Counted from the first letter of the stretch, positions 9,255 to 18,381 are shown. The stretch: DNA of 64,000 nt from Collinsella ureilytica (GCF_019795105.1 NZ_JAIMFO010000004.1:310001-374000), one strand, 5' to 3'. A program made the numbers and translations. The notes: generated from the letters alone by a model not told the origin.

Positions 9255-10271
9255 TTAATTCGATTTGTTCGAGCCGTCATAGCGAATCCTTGGATCAAGG
9301 AAGGCATAGCTGATATCAACCAGCAAATTTACGACCATGACAACAACGATGATCAGCGTGACACCACCCATAACAATGGGCCAGTCGCGCTGAGTAATGG
9401 CGCGGAAGATCTCATACCCAACACCTGGCCAGTTAAATACGGTCTCGGTGAGAATTGCGCCAGACATCATGCCGCCAAAATCAACACCAATATAGGTAAC
9501 GACCGGAATGAGGGCGTTTTTGAGGGCATGCTTCCAAATGATGGCGCGATTAGAAAGACCCTTGGCCTTAGCCGTACGGATATAGTCTTGGTTCATAACA
9601 TCCAACAGCTGAGAGCGCATGATACGCGCTGCATAGGCTGTGGATACCGAAGCCAAGGTGACGGCGGGAAGAATGTAGTGCATCCAGTCTTGGAACTGTG
9701 AAGCTGAGCTACCAGCACCAGAAATTGGCATGACCTGTAGCATCACACCAAAGACCAGCTGCAAGATCATGCCCAACCAAAATGCAGGAACAGCAACAAG
9801 AACTGAGGTAGAAAGCGTAACTAAGACGTCCCAGAATGAGTAGCGCTTCACGGCAGAAATAATACCGGCACCAATACCCATGATGGCCTCAAGCACAATG
9901 GCGCAGACCGCGAGCTTCAGTGTATAGGGATATTTTTGTGCGAAGATATCTGCGACCGGGAGTTTGCGCTGATACGAGGTACCCAGGTCTCCTTTAAGCA
10001 GGCCGCCCATATATGCGACATAACGCTCGGGAAGACCGGTAGGTACAGGCTTGCCCTGCTCATCAAGGATCGGTCTGCCCTCGCTATCAGATTTAACGAG
10101 GTTATATTTGATCCTGAGCTGAAGCTCCGTCTCCGGCGGCAATGCCTTCTCTCCACCGATCAATTTGATCGGATCACCCGGCACAATATTTTGGAGCGCA
10201 AACAAAATAAGTGTAACGCCCAAAAAGACCGGAATGAACTGGAGCACACGCTTAACGATGTACTTACCCAT
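9255..10271 (-). CDS. oppB: Oligopeptide ABC importer permease OppB
   Basis: Membrane permease of the oligopeptide importer, 338 residues. It has the typical start MGKYIVKRVLQFIPVFLGVT, the motif QNIVPGDP, the EAA loop YIRTAKAKGLSNRAIIWKHA and the C-terminal LLVDISYAFLDPRIRYD, all standard for OppB/DppB. The ATG follows GGGGAGAAG. It is separated from oppA by 117 bp that contain a strong hairpin, a usual arrangement that lets the binding protein be made in excess over the membrane parts. Confidence 0.95.
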   Translation of the reverse strand: MGKYIVKRVLQFIPVFLGVTLILFALQNIVPGDPIKLIGGEKALPPETELQLRIKYNLVKSDSEGRPILDEQGKPVPTGLPERYVAYMGGLLKGDLGTSYQRKLPVADIFAQKYPYTLKLAVCAIVLEAIMGIGAGIISAVKRYSFWDVLVTLSTSVLVAVPAFWLGMILQLVFGVMLQVMPISGAGSSASQFQDWMHYILPAVTLASVSTAYAARIMRSQLLDVMNQDYIRTAKAKGLSNRAIIWKHALKNALIPVVTYIGVDFGGMMSGAILTETVFNWPGVGYEIFRAITQRDWPIVMGGVTLIIVVVMVVNLLVDISYAFLDPRIRYDGSNKSN

Positions 10272-10299
10272 TCTTCTCCCCTATCGAAGGGATACAGTC

Positions 10300-10336
10300 T
10301 AGACGGGATGCCCACGGTTTGCGGGCATCCCGTCTA
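10300..10336 (-). other. Intercistronic hairpin between oppA and oppB
   Basis: A 14-bp perfect stem (TAGACGGGATGCCC against its complement) with a 9-base loop and no T-run on the minus strand. The position after the binding-protein gene suggests 3'-end stabilisation of oppA mRNA and partial attenuation of oppBCDF. Confidence 0.8.
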
Positions 10337-10388
10337 TGCGAAGCTACAGTATAACCGACGCAAGCATGGCCTGCGAGGCAAACGCCAT

Positions 10389-12065
10389 TTAGGCGCTCAT
10401 CTCAGCTCCAGCCATATCGCAGAGCTTCTGCGGATCGATGTAAAGATGCTTCACGCGATCAGAGCCAACGAGCTTATGCGAGTAGAACATAAGCGGGATG
10501 ACCGGGAAGTCTTCAGCGATGAGATCGTCAGCTTTGTGCATCGTCTCAATGCGCTTCTTCGGATCGATAACCGTACGAGCCTCATCAATCAGCTTGTCGA
10601 CCTCGGGGTTGCTGTAGTTAGACTTGTTGTCTCCACCAATGGAGGCAGAGTGGAACAGCGGGAAGAGGAAGTTGTCCATGATGGGATAGTCTGCGATCCA
10701 GCCCAGACGGCCAAACTCAAAGTTGCCAGCCTGATACTGGGAAAGCAGGGCAGACCACTCGGGCGTATCAGACTTAACGGTAATACCTACCTTGTCCAAG
10801 TCACCAATGACGGACTCCATGATCTCCTTATGGCCACCATCCTGGTTGTAAGACAGCGTGACCGTGATACCACGGGAGCTACCATTCATGGGAGCAACCT
10901 TGTTCAGATACTCATTAGCCTTGTCTACATCGTAGGTGGCATGCTTCCAAGCGCCCTTGCGGTAGCCATCAATGCCCGGCGGGATAATGCCGTCTGCCGG
11001 GGTGCGGCTACCCTTGAAGAGGGTCTCACAAATGGCGGCGCGGTTAATGGCATAGGAAATACCCTTGCGCAGATCTGCATTGTTGAAGGGCTCCTTGGCG
11101 GTATTGCACACCAGATAATAGGTGGAAGGCTCAGCACCGAGCACCATGTGCTGACCTTCAGACATAGTGTAGCCGTCCTTGGACTCGCCGCGATCCTCCT
11201 TAGCAGCAGTGATCTGGGCGGTTGGCACGTCGCAGACGTCCAAGTTACCAGCCTGGAACTCCTTGTAGGCGGTCTCTACGTCTTTGATGATGGCAAAGTG
11301 AATGCCATCGATCTTGGCCTTCTCGCCATAATAATCATCAAAGCGGACGAGATTGATCTGCTGGCCGTCTTCCCACTGGCCATCAATCTTGAAAGGACCG
11401 TTGCCAATCGGGGCAAGGTAGAAGTTCTTTGCATCTTTCTCAGCAGCGGCAGGAACCGGAGCTAAAGCCGGATGGCTGCAAACATAGGGGAAGTCTGCGT
11501 AGGCAGAAGCGAGCTTTACCTTCAAAGTGTGCTCGTCTACAGCCTCAACACCTGAGAAATCATCAGTCTCGCCCTTGGAGAGCGCCTCATAGCCCTCAAC
11601 CATAGCAAGGTGGTAGGATATCTCACTCGGGGCATAAGCCGTAGCCACAGCGGACTTGGGATTGACCAGACGCACAAAGCTGCGCTTAAAGTCCTCTGCC
11701 GTTACCGGCTCACCGTTGTGGAACTTAGCGCCAGCAACCAGATGGAAGGTGAACTCAGTTGCGGTGTCGTTGGCCTCCCACTTCTCTGCAGCAAGACCCA
11801 CAAGCTTGTTCTCGTTGTAATCATAGGTGGTTAAGGCATCAAACATCTGGTACTCAACCTGGGTGCCCTGATCCTCTTGAACATTGTACGGATCAATGCA
11901 CTTGGGATTGTTGATGTAGTAGTTGAGCGTACCGCCCGACGCTGCAGCACTGCCGCCACCAGCTGCCGGTGCTCCCTTCTTGCCGCACGCAGCAAGGAGC
12001 GCCAGGGTACCCGCAGCAAGCGAGCCGCCGACGAATGAACGACGGGAAATCTTGGTCTCAGCCAT
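10389..12065 (-). CDS. oppA: Oligopeptide-binding lipoprotein OppA
   Basis: Extracellular substrate-binding protein of the Opp importer (SBP family 5), 558 residues. Its N-terminus MAETKISRRSFVGGSLAAGT combines a twin-arginine-like motif (RR at 8-9) with a lipobox LAAC, giving lipidation at Cys27; it may be exported folded through Tat. The body has family landmarks: YYINNPKCIDPYNVQEDQGT, KWEANDTATEFTFHLVAGA, FHNGEPVTAEDFKRSFVRL, GNGPFKI and NYSNPEVDKLIDEA. The ATG at 12065 follows GGAGG. It opens the oppABCDF operon. Expected ligands are short peptides. Confidence 0.94.
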   Translation of the reverse strand: MAETKISRRSFVGGSLAAGTLALLAACGKKGAPAAGGGSAAASGGTLNYYINNPKCIDPYNVQEDQGTQVEYQMFDALTTYDYNENKLVGLAAEKWEANDTATEFTFHLVAGAKFHNGEPVTAEDFKRSFVRLVNPKSAVATAYAPSEISYHLAMVEGYEALSKGETDDFSGVEAVDEHTLKVKLASAYADFPYVCSHPALAPVPAAAEKDAKNFYLAPIGNGPFKIDGQWEDGQQINLVRFDDYYGEKAKIDGIHFAIIKDVETAYKEFQAGNLDVCDVPTAQITAAKEDRGESKDGYTMSEGQHMVLGAEPSTYYLVCNTAKEPFNNADLRKGISYAINRAAICETLFKGSRTPADGIIPPGIDGYRKGAWKHATYDVDKANEYLNKVAPMNGSSRGITVTLSYNQDGGHKEIMESVIGDLDKVGITVKSDTPEWSALLSQYQAGNFEFGRLGWIADYPIMDNFLFPLFHSASIGGDNKSNYSNPEVDKLIDEARTVIDPKKRIETMHKADDLIAEDFPVIPLMFYSHKLVGSDRVKHLYIDPQKLCDMAGAEMSA

Positions 12066-12317
12066 ACCATCCTCCTTCATATACATGTGCACGGGAAAAA
12101 GCCAAAACGACTCCAATTCCCGTCACATCGCCATCGGAAGGCCGGGGCTGAATCCGCCTCCCCAAGCGATGATACGCGCTATACCATAACTCACTTTATG
12201 AAGGTAGGGCTTTAGATTTCGGCCAAACGCAGATGAAACCCGTAGTTTGACCGCAGTTTGTGCACATAATGGGTCGAAGGTAAAAAAATCCTACATGTAT
12301 GCATGTGCGACGGGTGC
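12066..12317. other. oppA upstream region
   Basis: This region lies between oppA and the secG terminator. On the minus strand a TATGGTATAG stretch about 120 bp upstream of oppA could include a -10 box, but no convincing -35 is at the right distance. No gene was seen. Confidence 0.3.
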
Positions 12318-12353
12318 AAAAAAGCGATGAGCCCCGCACTGGAACTCATCGCT
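12318..12353 (-). terminator. Terminator of the gapA-pgk-tpiA-secG unit
   Basis: A 9-bp stem AGCGATGAG/CTCATCGCT with a 13-base loop is followed on the minus strand by six T. It lies 75 bp after the secG stop. Confidence 0.88.
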
Positions 12354-12427
12354 GAAATACATTTGTAACAATAGCTCACACTCGCACGCCACGACCTGCG
12401 CACGTACCGCAAACAGTGCTGCTGAGC

Positions 12428-12682
12428 TTAGAGGCCTACGATTCCCTGGGGGAAGAAGAACATGCAAAGTACCACGCACGCGGCGAAGATCACCGACATG
12501 ATCACCGTGAGCTTGTCGAGATTTTGCTCCATAACACCGGTAGCAGCACTTGCGTTATACAGCGAGCTTGCAATCATGTCTGATACACCGGTGCCCTTAC
12601 CCGAGTGCATAAGCACCAGTGCAATTAAGGCGAGGGCAGAAATTGCCCACACAACGAGAATGAGATACTGAAACGGTCCCAC
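12428..12682 (-). CDS. secG: Protein translocase subunit SecG
   Basis: Small membrane subunit of the SecYEG channel, 84 residues. It has two hydrophobic helices (FQYLILVVWAISALALIALV and LDKLTVIMSVIFAACVVLCM) around the conserved LMHSGKGTGVSDMI loop, where most SecG proteins have LLQxGKG. I choose the GTG at 12682 because AAAGGAG lies five bases upstream. It is the last gene of the gapA-pgk-tpiA-secG set, a conserved order in Gram-positive bacteria. Confidence 0.92.
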   Translation of the reverse strand: MGPFQYLILVVWAISALALIALVLMHSGKGTGVSDMIASSLYNASAATGVMEQNLDKLTVIMSVIFAACVVLCMFFFPQGIVGL

Positions 12683-12765
12683 ACGAACTCCTTTTATATG
12701 TGCGGATTCGAACAGCGGACTAGTATAGACTAGCCCGCTCACTTCGAAAAGCACCAAGCAAAACC

Positions 12766-13545
12766 TTAGGCTCCCGCCTTCATAACCATTGCAGAGAAGT
12801 CCTCGGCAGAAAGCGAAGCTCCGCCTACCAAGGCTCCATCTACATCGGGCTTAGCCACAAGCTCAGCAATATTGCCGGGTTTAGCAGAGCCACCATACAA
12901 AACGCGGATGCCATCGGCCATCTCTTGTCCAAAGATTTCGGCGAGCTGCGAGCGTACTGCAGCGCAAACCTCTTGGGCATCTTCGGCAGTAGCCGTCTTG
13001 CCCGTACCAATTGCCCAGATGGGCTCATAAGCAACGACGAGCTGATCAGGAGAGGTGAGCTCAAGACCCTCCAAGCCAGCCTTTACCTGAGCGCAGACAT
13101 AGTCTACATAGGTACCATCCTCGCGGATCGACTCAGGCTCGCCGCAGCAAAAAATGGGAACAATGCCACCAGCAACAAGGGCGCGAGCCTTGCGATTCTG
13201 ATCCTCATCAGTCTCATGGAAGTACTCGCGACGCTCGGAGTGGCCAATGATGCAGTACGCTACCGGCAAAGAAGCCAGCATGGGCACGGAGGTCTCTCCG
13301 GTGTATGCACCCGAAAGCTCCCAGTGCACATTTTGAGCGCCGAGCTTAATGGGGCTTGCAAGAATGCCGCCATGGCAACCCACATATTTCAGATCAATCG
13401 TGGGCGGGCAAACCAGTGCCTCAACACCTTCTGGGATCTCAGGAAGAGCCGCGACGAGCTCAGAGGCGAGCTTGGCTCCCTCAGCAAGATCCTTATTCAT
13501 CTTCCAGTTACCTGCGATGAGCAGGGTGCGCTTACTCTGCGTCAT
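12766..13545 (-). CDS. tpiA: Triosephosphate isomerase
   Basis: Interconverts dihydroxyacetone phosphate and glyceraldehyde 3-phosphate in glycolysis. The 259-residue TIM barrel has all catalytic residues: Lys15 in AGNWKMNK, His102 in IIGHSERR and Glu174 in VAYEPIWAIGTG, plus the phosphate loop VLYGGSAKPGN and GALVGGASL. The ATG overlaps the last 14 bases of pgk, so translation is likely coupled. It is part of gapA-pgk-tpiA-secG. Confidence 0.97.
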   Translation of the reverse strand: MTQSKRTLLIAGNWKMNKDLAEGAKLASELVAALPEIPEGVEALVCPPTIDLKYVGCHGGILASPIKLGAQNVHWELSGAYTGETSVPMLASLPVAYCIIGHSERREYFHETDEDQNRKARALVAGGIVPIFCCGEPESIREDGTYVDYVCAQVKAGLEGLELTSPDQLVVAYEPIWAIGTGKTATAEDAQEVCAAVRSQLAEIFGQEMADGIRVLYGGSAKPGNIAELVAKPDVDGALVGGASLSAEDFSAMVMKAGA

Positions 13546-14728
13546 TTAAAGCCTCCACTCCAGGAAGGGGCTTGCCCTCAACGAGCTGCATGGACGCGCC
13601 ACCACCCGTTGAGATGAACGTCATTTTATCTGCCAAGCCAAACTTGTTCACAGCAGCAACGGAGTCTCCGCCGCCGATAACCGAATCGCAATCAGGATTT
13701 GCAGCAATGGCCTCGGCTACCGAGCGGGTGCCATGAGAGAACTTCTCCATCTCAAACACGCCGGTAGGACCGTTCCAAAACACCGTCTTTGCACCTGCAA
13801 TCGCATCGGCAAAGAGTTTCTCGGTCTCAGGTCCGATGTCGAGTCCTTGCCAGCCGTCCTCAATCTCTCCGGTCTTGGCAATCTTGGTATTGGCATCCTC
13901 AACAAAGGCATCTGCCACCACATTGTCTACCGGCAAGAGGAATTCAACCCCGTTTTTCTTTGCCTTATCGAGCATCTCCAAGGCGCGATCTTGCCAATCG
14001 TCCTCACAAAGTGAGTCACCAATGCGGCCGCCCTGAGCCTTAGCAAAGGTGTAGGCCATACCGCCACCCACGATGACCGTATTGGCGGTATCAAGCAAGC
14101 GATCGATAACACCAATCTTGTCTGAGACTTTGGACCCACCAAGAATGGCAACGAAGGGACGACGCGGATCTGCAAACAGACCTGAGAGCGTCGAGACTTC
14201 CTTCTCAAGCAAGAAGCCAGCAACGGCCGGAATATGCTCGGCAGGGCCTACGACTGAGCCCTGGGCACGGTGAGCCGTACCAAAGGCATCGAGCACAAAG
14301 ATGTCTCCGTAGGAAGCCAAAATCTTGGCAATCTCGGGGTCATTTTTCTTCTCGCGCTTATCAAAGCGAACGTTCTCAAGCACCAAAACCTGACCAGGCT
14401 TGAGTGACTGAACGGCAGCAGCAGCACGCTCACCATAGGTATCGTCTACAAAGGTGACGTCAAGCCCAGAAAGCTCAGCGAGCTTTTGAGCAACCGGAGC
14501 GAGGCTAAACGCAGGCTCAGGACCGTCGCCCTTAGGACGCCCAAGGTGGCTCATGAGAATCACGGCAGCGTTGTGCTCAACGAGGTATGAAATCGTTGGT
14601 AGTGCTGCCTCAATGCGGGTCGTATCTCCCACTTTGCCATCGGCAACGGGCACGTTAAAGTCAACACGGACAAGTACTCGCTTGCCCTCGACTTGAACGT
14701 CGCGAACAGTCTTCTTAGAAAATGCCAT
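13532..14728 (-). CDS. pgk: Phosphoglycerate kinase
   Basis: Makes ATP from 1,3-bisphosphoglycerate in lower glycolysis; 398 residues. Landmarks are KRVLVRVDFNVPVADGKVGD, VILMSHLGRPKG, FRAHRAQGS-like AFGTAHRAQGSV, ILGGSKVSDKIGVI, GGGMAYTF and the C-terminal GGGDSVAAVNKFG with FISTGGGASMQLVEG. The start is the ATG at 14728, which follows AAAGGAAAG; a longer frame upstream has no such site. It overlaps tpiA by 14 bases and is separated from gapA by a terminator-like hairpin. Confidence 0.97.
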   Translation of the reverse strand: MAFSKKTVRDVQVEGKRVLVRVDFNVPVADGKVGDTTRIEAALPTISYLVEHNAAVILMSHLGRPKGDGPEPAFSLAPVAQKLAELSGLDVTFVDDTYGERAAAAVQSLKPGQVLVLENVRFDKREKKNDPEIAKILASYGDIFVLDAFGTAHRAQGSVVGPAEHIPAVAGFLLEKEVSTLSGLFADPRRPFVAILGGSKVSDKIGVIDRLLDTANTVIVGGGMAYTFAKAQGGRIGDSLCEDDWQDRALEMLDKAKKNGVEFLLPVDNVVADAFVEDANTKIAKTGEIEDGWQGLDIGPETEKLFADAIAGAKTVFWNGPTGVFEMEKFSHGTRSVAEAIAANPDCDSVIGGGDSVAAVNKFGLADKMTFISTGGGASMQLVEGKPLPGVEALNDAE

Positions 14729-14756
14729 GGAACTTTCCTTTCTGTGAGAAAGAGAG

Positions 14757-14802
14757 AAAAGGGGCGCAGCCGGGCTTTCTACCATACGGCCGCGCCCCCT
14801 TC
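14757..14802 (-). terminator. Terminator or attenuator between gapA and pgk
   Basis: A GC-rich stem (GGGGCGC/GCGCCCC continued by GCCG/CGGC) lies 41 bp after gapA and is followed on the minus strand by TTTT and a C/T-rich tail. It probably ends part of the gapA transcripts, which would raise gapA mRNA over pgk-tpiA-secG. Confidence 0.65.
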
Positions 14803-14842
14803 CGAACGCTCAACGGACGATATGCGTCCGGGCACACGTCAT

Positions 14843-15868
14843 TTAGGCGACGAACTTCTCGAAGTACTTGATGGTACGAACCATCTGAGAGGTGTAGGAG
14901 TTCTCGTTGTCATACCAAGCAACAACCTGCACCAGGCTCTGGCCGTTACCGAGATCCTGAACCTGAGTCTGGGTAGCGTCAAAGATGGAGCCGTGGGTTT
15001 CGCCTACGATATCGCGAGAAACAATCTCGTCCTCGTTGTATGCATAGGTCTCAGAGATAGTAGCTGCATAGGCCTTCATTGCAGCGTTGACCTCATCGAC
15101 GGTCACGGTCTTATCAACCACAGCGTAGAGGTTGGTGAGCGAGCCGGTGGGCGTCGGGACACGCTGGGCAGCACCGATGAGCTTGCCGTTCAGCTCAGGC
15201 AAAACAAGACCGATGGCCTTAGCAGCACCAGTGGAGTTAGGAACAATGTTCTCGGAAGCGGCGCGGCTACGACGCTTATTGCCCTTGCGCTGAGGGCCAT
15301 CCAGCGTCATCTGATCGCCAGTGAAGGCGTGAATGGTGGTCATGATGCCCGAGACGATGGGAGCAAAATCATTCAAGCCCTTGGCAAGCGGAGCCAAGCA
15401 GTTGGTGGTGCAGGAAGCGGCGGAAATGATGTGATCATCGGCCGTTAAGGTCTCGTGATTCACGTTGTACACAATGGTGGGCAGATCATTGCCAGCAGGA
15501 GCGGAGATAACGACCTTCTTCGCACCAGCGTCGATATGAGCCTGAGCCTTGGCCTTGGAGGTGTAGAAACCAGTGCACTCGAGCACAACGTCTACGTCAA
15601 GCTCGCCCCACGGCAGGTTGGAAGCGTCTGCCTCCTTGTAGATCTTAATGGCCTTACCATCAACCACGATGGAGTCCTCAGTAGCAGAAATCTCGTGGTC
15701 GCGAGAATAGTTGCCCTGAGTTGAATCGTACTTGAGGAGGTAAGCGAGCATGTCGGGCGAGGTGAGGTCGTTAATAGCGACGATCTCGGAACCCTCATGG
15801 CCGAACATCTGACGGAAGGCCAGACGGCCAATACGTCCGAAACCATTAATCGCAACCTTGACTGCCAT
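14843..15868 (-). CDS. gapA: Glyceraldehyde-3-phosphate dehydrogenase
   Basis: Glycolytic NAD-dependent enzyme, 341 residues. The Rossmann start [20 protein letters not shown] is followed by AINDLTS, where Asp34 favours NAD over NADP. The active site [12 protein letters not shown] places the catalytic Cys at 153, and the C-terminus has [13 protein letters not shown]. The ATG follows AAAGGAG. It heads the gapA-pgk-tpiA-secG set. Two palindromic operator-like sites lie 135-190 bp upstream. The phosphate-loop segment [20 protein letters not shown] contains the usual GRxAAxNIIP motif in a slightly varied form. Confidence 0.97.
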   Translation of the reverse strand: MAVKVAINGFGRIGRLAFRQMFGHEGSEIVAINDLTSPDMLAYLLKYDSTQGNYSRDHEISATEDSIVVDGKAIKIYKEADASNLPWGELDVDVVLECTGFYTSKAKAQAHIDAGAKKVVISAPAGNDLPTIVYNVNHETLTADDHIISAASCTTNCLAPLAKGLNDFAPIVSGIMTTIHAFTGDQMTLDGPQRKGNKRRSRAASENIVPNSTGAAKAIGLVLPELNGKLIGAAQRVPTPTGSLTNLYAVVDKTVTVDEVNAAMKAYAATISETYAYNEDEIVSRDIVGETHGSIFDATQTQVQDLGNGQSLVQVVAWYDNENSYTSQMVRTIKYFEKFVA

Positions 15869-16005
15869 ATTAGTCTCCTTTCGTCGGACTCCGCGACGAA
15901 CTCCTCTGTCCGAGGCTCAGAGCCCGCAAAACCAACTAAGGTGAATATACCTTGTTTCAGCCATCCTAATCGCCACATCTGACCATTCTTGAGAAAACCA
16001 GTACA

Positions 16006-16020
16006 TTGAAGCGCTTACAA
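16006..16020 (-). promoter_or_regulatory. cre-like operator upstream of gapA
   Basis: The minus strand reads TTGTAAGCGCTTCAA, a nearly perfect palindrome around the central CG. It matches the CcpA/LacI-family cre pattern TGWNANCGNTNNCA at 13 of 14 positions. A glycolytic gene is a plausible target for a sugar-responsive LacI-family regulator. Confidence 0.5.
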
Positions 16021-16040
16021 TTCTGCAGCTCATAGATGCT

Positions 16041-16054
16041 ATGAAACGTTTCAT
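16041..16054. promoter_or_regulatory. Perfect LacI-type palindrome upstream of gapA
   Basis: ATGAAACGTTTCAT is a perfect 14-bp palindrome with the central CG typical of LacI-family operators. It sits 20 bp from the cre-like site, so the pair may bind one regulator cooperatively or two different ones. Confidence 0.5.
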
Positions 16055-16284
16055 GGCGTGCGCGCCAAGCGAAACCGTTGTTTGGTTGATCGTGAGGTGT
16101 ATGAGGGAGCCGCCGCTCTCGGCTCACCCATGGGCTCACAGCTCTCGCGAGACCTACGATGGATTGGTCTCTATGGGATCGAAGCATGTGCGCTTGAGGC
16201 TCAGCAGGTACGAGAAGCCTGTGCTCGATTACTCGTAAGGCGCACGGGGACACCGCTACCATGGGTTCGCAAATCATGCGAAAG

Positions 16285-17226
16285 CTATGCTCGGTTGATC
16301 CCTTCCCGATCAGCAAGACGCTCAAGCCTCAATACTCGATGATAGAGCGCTGATTTAGAAAGCGGTGGATGAGCAAGCACCCCTAAATCTCGCAGCGATA
16401 CATCGGGGTGCGCCTCTCGAAGTGCGCAAAACTCCTCAAGTGCTGCTGGTAAATCTCCTCGCAGCCCCGCTCGTGTAATCTGGCGTATGAGCTCCAACTG
16501 ATCTCGAGCAGCCACGGCAGATCTCCCCTGATTGGCAAGTTCTGCATTCACACGGCGGTTCACATCGTTTTTAACCGACTTCACCGCACGTGCATCATCT
16601 ATCTCGGCAACCGAGCGCTGCGCTCCCACTGCCTCAAGCAGGCCTCTAATCTCATGCGCGCTTTTGATATAGACCGCAAAACTACCTCGCCGCGCATTCA
16701 CCCGAGCATGCACGCCCAACGGCGCAATGAGCTCAATTAAAGCACGAGCCAAGGCCTCACTTTGCACTGCGATCTCAAGATGAAAATCCCCTTTTGGATC
16801 GGCAACAAAGCCGCCCGCAATGAGGGCGCCGCGAATATAAGCAAGCCGGCAGCACTCACGAGCCACAATATGGTGAGGAATCCCAGACACCAAAGCACCT
16901 GAGCGATCAAGAATGCCCAAGAGTACCAAGGCCTTTTTAAGCGAGGGTTGATCGGGAAGCGTAATGAGGTAGTTTCGTACCTTGTGCAAAACCGATCGGC
17001 GAACCGTAAACTCGGTCTTTAGCTTGAGAATCCGGTGCGTAAGACCAATCATGGTACGTGCCACCGCGCCCGTCTCAGTAGCTACTGAGAGACTAAAACA
17101 ATCCGGGCCAGTAATTGAAAGGGTGCCGCATACCCGCGTCAGTGCTGCAAGCGTTGCAAGATCGCAATACTCGCACGCAGGTTCGCTCCGGGCAAGCTCG
17201 TCTCTTACCTCTGCGCTGAAGGACAT
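16285..17226 (-). CDS. whiA: WhiA sporulation/cell-division regulator homologue
   Basis: WhiA, 313 residues, joins two LAGLIDADG-like repeats (VRDELA at the start, RGALIAGGFVADPKGDFHLE in the middle) to a C-terminal helix-turn-helix (LRDLGVLAHPPLSKSALYHR). In actinomycetes it controls division genes, and in Bacillus it affects division and chromosome segregation. Its ATG lies inside the last 22 bases of yvcK, which indicates translational coupling. The rapZ-yvcK-whiA order is conserved across Gram-positive bacteria. The homing-endonuclease catalytic acids are absent in this family, so it binds but does not cut DNA. Confidence 0.95.
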   Translation of the reverse strand: MSFSAEVRDELARSEPACEYCDLATLAALTRVCGTLSITGPDCFSLSVATETGAVARTMIGLTHRILKLKTEFTVRRSVLHKVRNYLITLPDQPSLKKALVLLGILDRSGALVSGIPHHIVARECCRLAYIRGALIAGGFVADPKGDFHLEIAVQSEALARALIELIAPLGVHARVNARRGSFAVYIKSAHEIRGLLEAVGAQRSVAEIDDARAVKSVKNDVNRRVNAELANQGRSAVAARDQLELIRQITRAGLRGDLPAALEEFCALREAHPDVSLRDLGVLAHPPLSKSALYHRVLRLERLADREGINRA

Positions 17227-18380
17227 GTGTCCATCACCTCACGCAGAGCCGCAGCAAGCTCGTTCGTATCATGGGCAGTACACGCATGCTCATCAGCTAG
17301 ATCCCGCACCATAATGTGGGGGATGCGCTGGGAGAGCCGCTTTTCTGCGGCGGGTGTGAGCTCTACATCCAAGAAGCGCTCAGCGCGGGGATCTTGCATA
17401 ACAAAGTACGGGCGGGCTTTGCAATCGCGCCGATGAAAGAGCGCCGTGTCAAGGAGCTCCAGAAAACCCGCCTGCTCAAGCGCGTCAATATACGCTTCGG
17501 CATCCATGCCTTCAGTCTCCCCGGGAACATCGGCCTTGGGGCAAATAAAGAGCCGACGAGCCTTAGTTTTTGCAAGCGCTTCGGCAATACCAGGCACCAG
17601 CAGGTTTGGAAGAAGCGAGGTAAAAAGCGAGCCCGGTCCCATAACAATGAGATCTGCCGCCAAAATCGCTCGAACTGCTGGCTCATAGGCCAAAGGCTCC
17701 GCTACCGCTTTTTGTGCAAGCGAACTTGGATCCGCTACCACTTGTTTCGCGCGTGAGCCTGGATCCGTTACAGCTTGCTGCGCGAGCGAACCTGGATCCG
17801 TTGCAGCTTGCTGTGCGCGTGAGCCTGAGCCCGCTGCAGTTCCTTCCTGAGGTGTCTGATCAGTCGTTTTGAAAGCAGACTCAAGCCAAATCCGATCCAG
17901 CCTTCCCGATCCATATGAAAGCATTGCCTGACCAGCAACCTCTTCTCCGGCAATCGTCGTACCCCGAAGCGAAATGGGATCCAAAGTTGAGGGCAATACA
18001 TTTCCTACGCAGCCTAAAAGCTGCGCACAGCACCCAATGGCAGCAGGAAAGCTGTCGCCCTCCCCTACCAGGGCAGCAATCATGAGGTTTCCCATGGCAT
18101 GGTTGTTCAGATAATCAAAGCGATGCTCAAAAGCGCGGGCAAGCGAGCCTTCTGGCTCTGCCGCAAGCGCCGTTAAACACTTGCGCAAATCACCCGGAGG
18201 CAGCATTCCTTCGCGCTCGCGCAAAATGCCTGAAGAGCGCCCATCATCACCCATGGCCACAATGGCATCAATATCAAGGGGGTACCCGGTGCGTCTAAGG
18301 GCACGGAGCAATGCCGGCTGACCTGTTCCCCCTCCAAGGGAAACAACGCGAAACGCCGGGTTTTGTGTTGCGACATCCAT
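17205..18380 (-). CDS. yvcK: YvcK/CofD-like gluconeogenesis factor with repeat insertion
   Basis: YvcK-family protein, 391 residues. In Bacillus and mycobacteria it binds UDP-sugars and links carbon supply to cell-wall synthesis. The start RVVSLGGGTGQPALLRALRR, IVAMGDDGRSSGILRE, LNNHAMGNLMIAALV and the C-terminal DLIVMGPGSLFTSLLPNLL are family features. I use the ATG at 18380, one base after the rapZ stop; a longer frame upstream is inside rapZ. The protein contains an unusual insertion of four tandem 11-residue units (about residues 185-228) between the two conserved halves. The 3' end overlaps whiA. Confidence 0.93.
   Translation of the reverse strand: MDVATQNPAFRVVSLGGGTGQPALLRALRRTGYPLDIDAIVAMGDDGRSSGILREREGMLPPGDLRKCLTALAAEPEGSLARAFEHRFDYLNNHAMGNLMIAALVGEGDSFPAAIGCCAQLLGCVGNVLPSTLDPISLRGTTIAGEEVAGQAMLSYGSGRLDRIWLESAFKTTDQTPQEGTAAGSGSRAQQAATDPGSLAQQAVTDPGSRAKQVVADPSSLAQKAVAEPLAYEPAVRAILAADLIVMGPGSLFTSLLPNLLVPGIAEALAKTKARRLFICPKADVPGETEGMDAEAYIDALEQAGFLELLDTALFHRRDCKARPYFVMQDPRAERFLDVELTPAAEKRLSQRIPHIMVRDLADEHACTAHDTNELAAALREVMDTCPSAQR
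17695..17826 (-). repeat. Four tandem 33-bp units inside yvcK
   Basis: Four consecutive 33-bp units at 17695, 17728, 17761 and 17794 encode 11-residue repeats of the type GSRAQQAATDP / GSLAQQAVTDP. The length is a multiple of three, so the frame is kept. Units 3 and 4 are the most alike, which suggests recent duplication. The segment is probably a flexible surface loop. Confidence 0.92.
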
Positions 18381-18381
18381 C

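Larger units (their letters stand above)
15869..16284. other. gapA upstream region
   Basis: This 416-bp gap separates the whiA 3' end from gapA. A TATATT on the minus strand at 15944-15949 is a possible gapA -10 box with only a poor -35 (GATTAG, 16 bp away). The two operator-like palindromes at 16006-16020 and 16041-16054 lie upstream of it. I found no gene between 16055 and 16284. Confidence 0.4.

Noticed and set aside
9936-11465. A 509-codon open frame on the plus strand, opposite oppA and oppB
   Set aside because: It lies fully antisense to well-recognised Opp genes, has no family features and crosses the intercistronic hairpin; it is a by-product of codon use on the other strand.
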